Source: Elusimicrobiota bacterium (lineage in GTDB: Bacteria; Elusimicrobiota; Elusimicrobia; JACQJN01). From it: a stretch of DNA of 6,972 nucleotides. A model generated the notes under the pieces. It made no database searches. It saw only the letters and a program-made list of their open reading frames with translations, and was not told the origin of the DNA. Within the stretch, counting starts at the first letter, position 1; each line of letters begins with the position of its first letter. Positions 1-6,382 of this stretch are shown piece by piece. The stretch is taken from NCBI GenBank assembly GCA_016205045.1, contig JACQJM010000013.1, positions 1 through 6,972 of the forward strand, read 5' to 3'. A program made the position numbers and the translations under genes.

Positions 1-46
1 AGAGGGTAGGGTGAGGGGACTTTGGGATGAATTGTAGAATTTTCAT
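1..46 (-). other. Possible start of a translationally coupled downstream frame
   Basis: The stop codon of the PorV-like gene (TGA, 45-43) overlaps an ATG at 46-44 in an ATGA arrangement. The frame MKILQFIPKSPHPTL stays open to the window edge. However, its last 20 or so bases (CCCCTCACCCTACCCTCT on the minus strand) look like a common C-rich intergenic repeat, so this may not be coding. Confidence 0.2.
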
Positions 47-1212
47 GGCTGTTTAGTCTCTTTGAGTAGTTCCTGTTCCGTACCCAGCATGTCCCGGCAC
101 TCCTTTAGGCGCAGTATCGCTCTTTTGTGTCTGGGATTCATCTGAAGGACCTTGTAAAATTTCAGAATGGCCTCCGCTGGCCGGCCGTGCTTCATCAATA
201 CACGACCCTCTTCGTAGCTTTCCTCCTCAAAGCCGCCAAACTTCCAGCGTACCTCCGCCCGGTGAGCAAATCCCAGTTTTCCAAAATCGGAGAAGGCGTA
301 GTCCAAATGCCACTGACCGATCTGGAGTCCTATCCCTGAATTGATGCCCGTCCCCGCCTCCTTGCGCCCTTGAGTAAACCCAGCCCTGAATGCCACTAGG
401 GGATGTATCCAGTACTCTATCCCCAAACGGCCGTTGAGGCCGCTGTCCCTGGGCAGGTTTCCATCCAAAGCCACTGCGAGTTTCTCATGTAAGGCTTTAA
501 GTCCGAGCCCTAAATAGAGGGTTTGAGGCAGAGGATTGGTTTCTGAGACAAACTTTAAGCCCGATCCTAAATTCCGAATTCCCCCTCCCAATTGAACCGT
601 GGATTGGGGACTTTCCCAAACAGAAACAAGGCCCCCCACATCTAGAGCCACCGTATGGGCAGAAAAAGAAGCCAGTTTCTCCACGATCCACTTGGAGCTT
701 AAACCGATCCGGAGCCTATCTCCCACCAAAGGACTTCCCCAACCTACAGCTCCCATGGTGTCTCTGGCGGAGGTCTGTCCAAGAGAAGCCCCTCCCTCAT
801 CGAAGGAAGGAATCGAACCATAGTTGAGCAGGGAAAAATGCCCCGCGAACGTCCCCAGGGATTTCACCGGATGGGCATAGGCCAGATACTCGTAGGTGAT
901 CCCGTCCAACCACTGGGTGTGCATAAAGCCCAATTCTTGTTGAGCTAAGGATCCTAATCCCGCCGGGTTCCAGTACAAGGCCGAGACATCGTCCGCCAAA
1001 CCCACCGCCGCCTCCCCCATCCCCGCCTGCCTGGCCCCGATGCCTATATTCAGGAAGTCCGCGGAAGACGTGCCAGGACTAGAAGCGCGAAGCTCGAAAG
1101 ACGAAGCGCGAAGAATGAATAAAAGAAATATCAAAATACGGCACTTTTTCACAATGGTAGTGAGGATACGAATAAGTTCATCCGACGTTCGACTTTTAAT
1201 ATCTTTATTCAT
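43..1212 (-). CDS. PorV/PorQ-family outer-membrane beta-barrel protein with C-terminal TPR-like extension
   Basis: A 389-residue protein, probably an outer-membrane barrel. Residues about 47-325 carry the signature of the PorV/PorQ (UPF0164-like) family: ADFLNIGIGARQAGMGEA at 51-68, ADDVSALYWNPAGLGSL at 73-89, then alternating glycine- and aromatic-rich strands ending near WKFGG (323-327). In Bacteroidota, PorV is the T9SS shuttle that binds the C-terminal signal of cargo and passes it to the attachment complex; that role here is inferred. Residues about 333-375 (EEGRVLMKHGRPAEAILKFY, then LQMNP) look like one TPR-type helical hairpin, presumably periplasmic. The gene lies 58 bp after the large exoprotein gene on the same strand, so co-transcription is likely. 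The start is uncertain. ATG at 1212 gives a 23-residue n-region; GTG at 1152 (VKKCRILIFLLFIL) gives a more normal signal peptide, but neither has a good Shine-Dalgarno sequence. The peptide RASSFELRASS (35-45) comes from a 7-bp DNA repeat. Family call is firm; exact role is not. Confidence 0.85.
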   Translation of the reverse strand: MNKDIKSRTSDELIRILTTIVKKCRILIFLLFILRASSFELRASSPGTSSADFLNIGIGARQAGMGEAAVGLADDVSALYWNPAGLGSLAQQELGFMHTQWLDGITYEYLAYAHPVKSLGTFAGHFSLLNYGSIPSFDEGGASLGQTSARDTMGAVGWGSPLVGDRLRIGLSSKWIVEKLASFSAHTVALDVGGLVSVWESPQSTVQLGGGIRNLGSGLKFVSETNPLPQTLYLGLGLKALHEKLAVALDGNLPRDSGLNGRLGIEYWIHPLVAFRAGFTQGRKEAGTGINSGIGLQIGQWHLDYAFSDFGKLGFAHRAEVRWKFGGFEEESYEEGRVLMKHGRPAEAILKFYKVLQMNPRHKRAILRLKECRDMLGTEQELLKETKQP

Positions 1213-1273
1213 TTGGTTCTTCGCGCTTTACCCTTTCTATTTCGCTCTTCTTACTTCGCTCTTCGTGCTTCTA
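1080..1273. repeat. Inverted pair of degenerate 7-bp (GAAGNNC) repeat arrays at the gene junction
   Basis: On the plus strand, 1082-1123 reads as consecutive 7-mers: GAAGCGC, GAAGCTC, GAAAGAC, GAAGCGC, GAAGAAT, GAATAAA. On the minus strand, reading 1271 down to 1204, there are GAAGCAC, GAAGAGC, GAAGTAA, GAAGAGC, GAAATAG, AAAGGGT, AAAGCGC, GAAGAAC, then five bases and GAATAAA. Both outer ends are TAGAAGC-R-CGAAG (1080-1092 and 1273-1261, 12 of 13 identical), and both arrays end in GAATAAA. The arms are therefore imperfect inverted repeats around a core of about 66-75 bp. The right array starts at the TAG stop of the large gene and spans the ATG of the PorV-like gene. The left array encodes residues 35-45 of that protein. 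As RNA the arms could pair and occlude the ribosome-binding region. Confidence 0.75.
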
Positions 1274-4200
1274 CCTCACCACAATCAATTTTCCTTTCGT
1301 TTTCTCTTTGTCGTTGGTGATCAAATAGAGATAAACCCCGCTGGCCACATTTTCTCCGCTCGCGTTCTTCACATCCCACGTTGTCTGGCCGTCACCGTCG
1401 GTCTCCTCAATGGTGTTCACCAGACTCCCGCTCACGGTATAAATTCGAATCGTGGCCTTGCTGGAAAGGTTCTTGAATGTGATCACTCGGGTCGTCTGTT
1501 GGGAAGGAACATACGGCACAGGAAATGCGTAAGAATCTTGGAGGGATGTATCCTGTGCCCCAATGAGAGCAAAGGTTGAAAAGTGGGGCAGGGAAGATGT
1601 GACCGTATTGGTCAAGGAGTTCACGCTGCCGCCTGGAATGCGGGTCCAAGATTGGGAGGGCTCATCCAGCCACCACAGGGAAAGTGTTTTTTTTCGAATA
1701 CGCGTATTGATTCCATCCACGAATCCGTCCCGGTTTATATCATCAAAAGGCACCACGGCTGTAAGCATTACGGCAGGCTGCATCTTACTGCCTGAGTTAG
1801 ACCAAGCCTCCACCGTGAATGTTTTGATAGGGCTCATAAAACTATCCCGACTGAGAAGATTGCGATTGGCAGACTGGACCATGACGTTTTGGACGGTTGT
1901 GGATATTAAAATATACCCCGACCCTGAGAATGCGCCCGCGGGAATGGACAATTTGATCTCCGTAGGAGATACAATCGTGTTACTCACGGCATGGTCGAAA
2001 AGGGTCGTAAACCTCCAGGTCGCACCGTCAAATATAGGCCGATTGCCCGTATCCTTGACATCCGTGGTCACCCGCACTTCGTAAGTGTAATTGAACGAAA
2101 GAGAACTTGTTGGAGAGAAGGACAGCCTCTTGGTTGCTGAGGAAAACATAATACTCCCAGGGATCACCTGATCTAAACTGTTTCCATCTTTGTCTAAAAC
2201 AGCTCTTACTGAAAATCCATTATTAAGGCTAGTAGTATCAATACCCATGGTAAACCGGACGGTCACAGAAGTCGTGACATCCACCCCAACTGAATTCGCT
2301 ACCGGAGCGTATTCTATGACTCCCCCTCGAAGGTCCTGACCCGCGACATAGGAAACAACGTTAGACATGCGTGATACATTGCCCGCAGCATCGCGTGTTT
2401 TTAATGCAAAGGTGTAATTTGTTCCAACCGTCAGACCTGTTATGATTTCCGATTCAGGAGTTCCGGCAGGGCCGGAAACGGGCCGGCTGGTTCTCCACAC
2501 ATCTGCCTGACCGAAATTGCCGGGGGTAATAGCCTGGACAGAGGAGTGCCGGATCTCGTAGCTGGCGGCCGTTCCTACGTCCCCATCATCCCCCGGAGCG
2601 GTCCAAGAAATCTGCGCCTGGTCATCTCGCAGATACACCGGCGCCGTTGAGAGATCTAAGGTGTCGGCGGGAGGGATGGTGTCACCACCCCCAGGGTTGA
2701 GAAACACTGGATCAAGAACCGCAAAGTTGGGAACCCCCTCCCAGTTGAGCGATCCCATCCTTAAATAATAGGTCGTCCCGATGCTTAAATTGGCGAACGT
2801 CCATGTGCTTATAGAAAGATCGGAGATGAACTTAAAATCCCACACAGGCAAAAAATCCGACATGGTAGAAACCTCCAGTCGATAACCCTCCGCCGTTTCA
2901 GAGGAGACGGCCGGAGGACTCATGGGAAAAGGGTCCCAATGGAGGGTGATAGTTTTAGAGGACATTCCCGTAATTTGTGCTCCCAAGACAGGAGCCGTCA
3001 GCGTGGATCTTGAGCCCAAATTTGTGTATTCTGAAACCACTCCCCCAATCTCCGCACGCACGCTCAAGTAATAGGTTGTATTCGGAAGCAATGATGTGAA
3101 GGTGGCCGATGTATTGGTCGTTAGGGATGTGGCCACAACGGAATAGCCACTGATCGTAGAAATTTGAACCCTGTAGGTCACCCCTTGTCCATCTCCGTTT
3201 ATCCCCCACTGGACCGCAATGCTAGAGGCAAAGACTCCTAGGAACGTAGGTGAAACCACTGCAGGGGAAGGCATGGCCCACTGGATCCTATTATTGAGAT
3301 CATCGTCATATGCTTCTCCCCCTCTCTCGCCTCCCCAGTTCTGCATTGTCCAATTTAGATCCGCGTCCACTCCCTGAACTTTGATGTTGTAGAGAGTCGT
3401 ATTGGGTCTTGAATTATTGAAAATCAACCCGTAAAACGTGGCTGCACTTTTTAAGTCCTTCGCAGTGATGTAGGAGCTCACGGGAGAATTGCCCTGTCCC
3501 GCGAAATCAAAAGTCGAGGAGGACATGGAGAGTGAAGCGCTTCCCGAGAGTTGGACTCCGTTTTCATCAAAATTCGTTATCGTGGAGTAAGCCAGAGTGA
3601 ATGCCCCCGAATCCACAAACGTATAGTAGGTGGACGAAGAGTCCAGCCGATCCATAATGCTGGGATAAAGAACTGTCCCAAGAAGTTTAAACCCTCCCGA
3701 TGGATCTATGGTCAGCTTGGACCGGCCTTGATTAAAGCCGGGGCCGGCCCCCCCCAACAGAACCCTCTTCATTACGTTCTGGTCTTGCGAAGCCCCAACA
3801 GTTACGAAGGCCACGGAATCAGAAGAATAACTGCCATTGCTAGTTTTTAAAGTAAACCTCAATTTGGGATGTGAGAATGTGCAGGTCCAGCTCGGGGGGC
3901 AGGGAATTTGACCCAAGATTCCGGAGCTGGAGCCCTTCACATCCCAGGAGTTGGTAGCCCCGTACGAAACCGTAATCAGTTCTGTCAATGTATTTTGATC
4001 GTCGGTCACTACATCTTTAATGGTAAAGCTGTTTAGACCGCTTACCACTGTAGGAGTGCTGGAGGTAGAGGCATACAGTTGATTTAAATAATCCACCGTC
4101 AGCGTGCTATCTCGCACCAGATAATCTCCCCATAAACGCATGGTTCCGGTATCAAAGTTTTGGCTAAAGGAGATGATGTATTTACCAGGTTCGTTTAATC

Positions 4201-6145
4201 CGGAGGAATCTATATCCTTCTGCGAATTCACCCTAGCGCGTTTTAAAGTAAGCCCCCCTTTTCCTGAGACGCCAAAGCCGACCTGGGCTTTTCCGTTGGG
4301 CCGCGAATCGCCAGCCCCGTCGTAGCCCAAATTGCCTTCCAGAACCATGGTGTGAGCAGGGGGATTATTGAGATAAAGACCCATTCCTGAATTTGAATAT
4401 GAATTATTGGACAGCACCACATTATCAATTGAATTATCGAGAGAAATGCCATCTCCCACATTGAGATATGCGTTATTAAACTGCAGAAAATTGCCGGCAG
4501 AGTTCCATAAGGAAATCCCATTTTGGTTGTTAGAATACGACTTATTGGAGATTACAGTATTTGAAGAACCAGAGATGTAAATCCCGCTGCCCAAGTTGGA
4601 CCGCGACTCGTTCAATTCCAGCCTGTTCAGAAGGCAATTATTTTTCAATTCAATGCCATTTCCCAAGTTGGAATAGGCTGTATTGGACAGCAGGGTATTG
4701 AGGCCCGCGGTGATAGAAATACCTGCTAATCCATTAGAATAGGAGTTATTTAATTCCAGCACACTTTTATACCCAGCCACATAAATGCCGACACCAGAGT
4801 TCAAATAGGAGTTATTGTTTTGCAAGTTATTATACCCACCTTCTATATAAATGCCTGTAGTAGCATTGGAGTACACATGATTTAACCTTATGGAGTTAAA
4901 GTCCGATAGACCTCTGACACTAATGCCGGAACCGTTTGAATAAACATTATTGGATGTCAAGCTGTTTACATCGGCGTAATACAAATTGATTCCATCCCCG
5001 TTGGAGTATACGCTGTTGGATGTTATCGTGTTGTTTCCACCTTGGTAAATATCAATCCCCCAAGAAGAATTGGAATGTATTTGATTGCGTGTTATGATGT
5101 TGTAACTGGAGAGATAAGACAACCCAATCCCAAGATTATTGCCATACAAAAGATTGGAATCTATTGTAACGTGGCCCGATCCAATATAAACTCCCATATG
5201 CCCATCATGAATCGCGGAATTTGATATAGGGCCTACTGGATTAACAGTGCTGCCCTGGCAGTATATGCCATAAAATGGAGCACTGGGGGTTGCCCCCAAA
5301 TAGGCGAACTCTCCATATTTCAAATAAAAACTCGTAGAATAAATTGAAATATAGGAACTATTCCCATTGATATTAGTTCCGGCTGACCTAACAAGCACAT
5401 TCCTGGTAAGATTCCCCACCATGATTGTTCCTGTAGAATAGTGGGTGTACGTCAAAGGAACATTCCAAGAAATGGTTTTGGGGTCCGTCCCCGTGATGTT
5501 GGTTATGGTCCTGCGTTCGGTGGAATCGGTGCCGTTTCCTTGAGTGGGACCGATTGTGATCTCATCCCCGATGTTCCAACCTGAAGCATCCGAACCCGAA
5601 ATTTGAAGGCTCGTATCCACCCCAGCTATAACATTAGTCAATGAAACACCGAATGGAGATTTGGTAGCGCCTCTGACAAAGAAAGACCCATTTACAATCA
5701 ACCCGTACTGGCCGGCCTTGCTTCCCAAGGCCAGGACCAGGGTGGCATTGACTCCCCCTGGGATCGGCTCGGCTTCTGTTCCCATATCCAATGTCCCGCC
5801 GCCATTAACGCTGATATCTCCTCCCACCAGGGTTAAACTGCTGCTCACCACCCGGCTGAAACTCAACGTTCCGTTTATAGTCGTGGTGGAGGCGGTGGCG
5901 TTCAAGGTGTCTACCGTAACCACATGCCCGCTATTTATGGTAACGGAATTACACGAAATGGGAACACTCCCTGAATCCCAAGTACTGGGGCTGGACCATA
6001 GACCGGTTCCGAGACTGGATGCTGGACCACACTGGGCATGGGCAAAATGGCTCAAGGATCCCGAAAAAGATAGAAAAATAAATAATAAAATACCCTTTCT
6101 CGATGTATGGATCATGGACTTAAATGACTTGAGATGGAATCTCAT
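1271..6145 (-). CDS. Giant secreted multidomain protein: G8-like domain, right-handed beta-helix, FN3-like repeats, Big_5-like domain, T9SS-type sorting tail
   Basis: A 1624-residue exported protein of unknown substrate. A signal peptide (hydrophobic core 18-31) is probably cleaved after AHA at 35-37. Residues about 45-250 read as a G8-like module: WSSPSTWDSGSVP, INSGHVVTVD, LDMGTEAEPIP, WNIGDEITIG and LTRNV. Residues about 328-601 form twelve coils of 22-24 residues with consensus N-x-x-Y-S-N-x-x-x-G-I-x-L, a NosD/PbH1-type parallel beta-helix with asparagine ladders. Residues about 840-957 resemble a second solenoid ending GGEAYDDDLNNRIQW. FN3-like domains follow at about 965-1050, 1053-1150 and 1160-1268, then a Big_5/SbsA-like domain at 1275-1381. 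A beta-sandwich at about 1385-1530 includes a calcium-loop motif (DINRDGFVD, 1469-1477) and ends HFSTFALIGA. The tail at 1538-1624 is a FlgD-Ig/T9SS type A-like domain ending KGKLIVVR. G8 plus beta-helix in known proteins points to glycan or cell-surface interaction; no catalytic site is recognisable. The ATG at 6145 has AAGGA nine bases upstream; Met11 (6115) is an alternative. The downstream PorV-like gene suggests export through a T9SS-like route. Domain limits are by eye. Confidence 0.88.
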   Translation of the reverse strand: MRFHLKSFKSMIHTSRKGILLFIFLSFSGSLSHFAHAQCGPASSLGTGLWSSPSTWDSGSVPISCNSVTINSGHVVTVDTLNATASTTTINGTLSFSRVVSSSLTLVGGDISVNGGGTLDMGTEAEPIPGGVNATLVLALGSKAGQYGLIVNGSFFVRGATKSPFGVSLTNVIAGVDTSLQISGSDASGWNIGDEITIGPTQGNGTDSTERRTITNITGTDPKTISWNVPLTYTHYSTGTIMVGNLTRNVLVRSAGTNINGNSSYISIYSTSFYLKYGEFAYLGATPSAPFYGIYCQGSTVNPVGPISNSAIHDGHMGVYIGSGHVTIDSNLLYGNNLGIGLSYLSSYNIITRNQIHSNSSWGIDIYQGGNNTITSNSVYSNGDGINLYYADVNSLTSNNVYSNGSGISVRGLSDFNSIRLNHVYSNATTGIYIEGGYNNLQNNNSYLNSGVGIYVAGYKSVLELNNSYSNGLAGISITAGLNTLLSNTAYSNLGNGIELKNNCLLNRLELNESRSNLGSGIYISGSSNTVISNKSYSNNQNGISLWNSAGNFLQFNNAYLNVGDGISLDNSIDNVVLSNNSYSNSGMGLYLNNPPAHTMVLEGNLGYDGAGDSRPNGKAQVGFGVSGKGGLTLKRARVNSQKDIDSSGLNEPGKYIISFSQNFDTGTMRLWGDYLVRDSTLTVDYLNQLYASTSSTPTVVSGLNSFTIKDVVTDDQNTLTELITVSYGATNSWDVKGSSSGILGQIPCPPSWTCTFSHPKLRFTLKTSNGSYSSDSVAFVTVGASQDQNVMKRVLLGGAGPGFNQGRSKLTIDPSGGFKLLGTVLYPSIMDRLDSSSTYYTFVDSGAFTLAYSTITNFDENGVQLSGSASLSMSSSTFDFAGQGNSPVSSYITAKDLKSAATFYGLIFNNSRPNTTLYNIKVQGVDADLNWTMQNWGGERGGEAYDDDLNNRIQWAMPSPAVVSPTFLGVFASSIAVQWGINGDGQGVTYRVQISTISGYSVVATSLTTNTSATFTSLLPNTTYYLSVRAEIGGVVSEYTNLGSRSTLTAPVLGAQITGMSSKTITLHWDPFPMSPPAVSSETAEGYRLEVSTMSDFLPVWDFKFISDLSISTWTFANLSIGTTYYLRMGSLNWEGVPNFAVLDPVFLNPGGGDTIPPADTLDLSTAPVYLRDDQAQISWTAPGDDGDVGTAASYEIRHSSVQAITPGNFGQADVWRTSRPVSGPAGTPESEIITGLTVGTNYTFALKTRDAAGNVSRMSNVVSYVAGQDLRGGVIEYAPVANSVGVDVTTSVTVRFTMGIDTTSLNNGFSVRAVLDKDGNSLDQVIPGSIMFSSATKRLSFSPTSSLSFNYTYEVRVTTDVKDTGNRPIFDGATWRFTTLFDHAVSNTIVSPTEIKLSIPAGAFSGSGYILISTTVQNVMVQSANRNLLSRDSFMSPIKTFTVEAWSNSGSKMQPAVMLTAVVPFDDINRDGFVDGINTRIRKKTLSLWWLDEPSQSWTRIPGGSVNSLTNTVTSSLPHFSTFALIGAQDTSLQDSYAFPVPYVPSQQTTRVITFKNLSSKATIRIYTVSGSLVNTIEETDGDGQTTWDVKNASGENVASGVYLYLITNDKEKTKGKLIVVR
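4343..5164 (-). repeat. Intragenic repeat of about 69 bp encoding twelve beta-helix coils
   Basis: Twelve successive units of 22-24 codons (residues 328-601 of the large protein) repeat the pattern N-x-x-Y-S-N-x-x-x-G-I-x-L/I. Examples are NSVYSNGDGINL, NNSYSNGLAGISI and NKSYSNNQNGISL. On the plus strand this appears as recurring TTRGAATANG-NNTTATTNNA blocks at steps of 63-70 bp. Conservation is at the amino-acid level with diverged DNA, so the array is old rather than a recent expansion. The stacked asparagines at fixed positions match the internal ladders of right-handed parallel beta-helices of the NosD/PbH1 type. Confidence 0.85.
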
Positions 6146-6154
6146 AGGTGGCTT

Positions 6155-6159
6155 TCCTT
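6155..6159 (-). promoter_or_regulatory. Ribosome binding site of the large exoprotein gene
   Basis: On the minus strand the sequence before the ATG is TAAGGAAAGCCACCT, so AAGGA lies nine bases before the start codon at 6145. This supports that start over the internal Met11. No convincing -35/-10 pair was found for this gene upstream; TACACT at minus-strand 6169-6164 is only a weak -10 candidate. Confidence 0.65.
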
Positions 6160-6187
6160 AAATAGTGTAGAAGAACAGGATAAATAT

Positions 6188-6199
6188 TTCCTGAAGGAA
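6188..6199. repeat. Short inverted repeat TTCCT-GA-AGGAA in the divergent region
   Basis: Perfect 5-bp arms with a 2-bp centre, 43 bp upstream of the large exoprotein start codon. It could be a regulator site for that gene, but a site this short may be chance. Confidence 0.25.
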
Positions 6200-6273
6200 T
6201 GATGAAAAAACAGTAAATAGAGAATTTAGGTGCAGGTCATAGGGTATTCCCGTGCGGTCACAAATAAGGGCAA

Positions 6274-6306
6274 AAAGTGTGGGGATGTGTGTGGAAAGTG
6301 TGGGGA
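6274..6306. repeat. 12-bp direct repeat AAAGTGTGGGGA, 21 bp apart
   Basis: Exact copies lie at 6274-6285 and 6295-6306. The 21-bp step equals two turns of the helix, so both copies face the same side of the DNA. They lie 24 bp upstream of the -35 box of the regulator and about 130-160 bp upstream of the large exoprotein gene on the other strand. They could be activator half-sites; no matching factor is known to me. Confidence 0.5.
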
Positions 6307-6329
6307 ATTTTTTAGGGAACATTTAGGCC

Positions 6330-6357
6330 TTGACAAATATAACCAATTGGCTATACT
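6330..6357 (+). promoter_or_regulatory. Strong sigma70-type promoter of the XRE regulator
   Basis: A perfect -35 box TTGACA (6330-6335) is followed by a 16-bp spacer and the -10 box TATACT (6352-6357, five of six consensus). Predicted transcription start is near 6364, about 19 bases before the GTG at 6383 or about 91 bases before the ATG at 6455. The best promoter in the window; it faces the regulator gene. Confidence 0.8.
6338..6355. promoter_or_regulatory. Near-perfect 18-bp palindromic operator inside the promoter
   Basis: TATAACCAATTGGCTATA is symmetric at 16 of 18 positions around a perfect CCAATTGG centre. It fills the spacer and covers the first four bases of the -10 box. This size and position fit a dimeric XRE repressor acting on its own promoter, as is common for HigA-type antitoxins. 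Binding by the adjacent regulator is inferred. Confidence 0.65.
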
Positions 6358-6382
6358 ATCATAAAGGGCTCCTATCCATTCT

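Noticed and set aside
1213..1270. Intrinsic terminator or promoter between the two minus-strand genes
   Set aside because: No GC-rich stem with a T tract and no -35/-10 pair is visible; the space is filled by the heptamer array, so a shared transcript is the simpler reading.
1040..1579. Plus-strand open frame across the gene junction
   Set aside because: It runs antisense to both real genes, covers the heptamer arrays, and its translation (leucine/phenylalanine-rich, then mixed) matches no family; it is a shadow.
3551..3850. Plus-strand open frame of 99 codons inside the large gene
   Set aside because: Antisense shadow; the minus-strand frame is continuous and domain-rich through the whole region.
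4343..5164. Periodic 69-bp pattern as a CRISPR array
   Set aside because: The units are diverged, in frame, and encode a consistent beta-helix motif; there are no identical repeats with unique spacers.
5661..6161. Plus-strand open frame of 166 codons over the start of the large gene
   Set aside because: Antisense to the signal peptide and G8-like region, proline/threonine-rich translation produced by the opposite strand; no family signal.
6201..6215. Small frame starting ATGAAAAAACAG in the divergent region
   Set aside because: It stops after three codons and has no following frame.
6271..6310. DnaA boxes or origin-like cluster (CCCCACAC, TTTCCACAC on the minus strand)
   Set aside because: The best 9-mer differs from TTATCCACA at two positions, there is no AT-rich unwinding element beside it, and no origin-linked gene is present.
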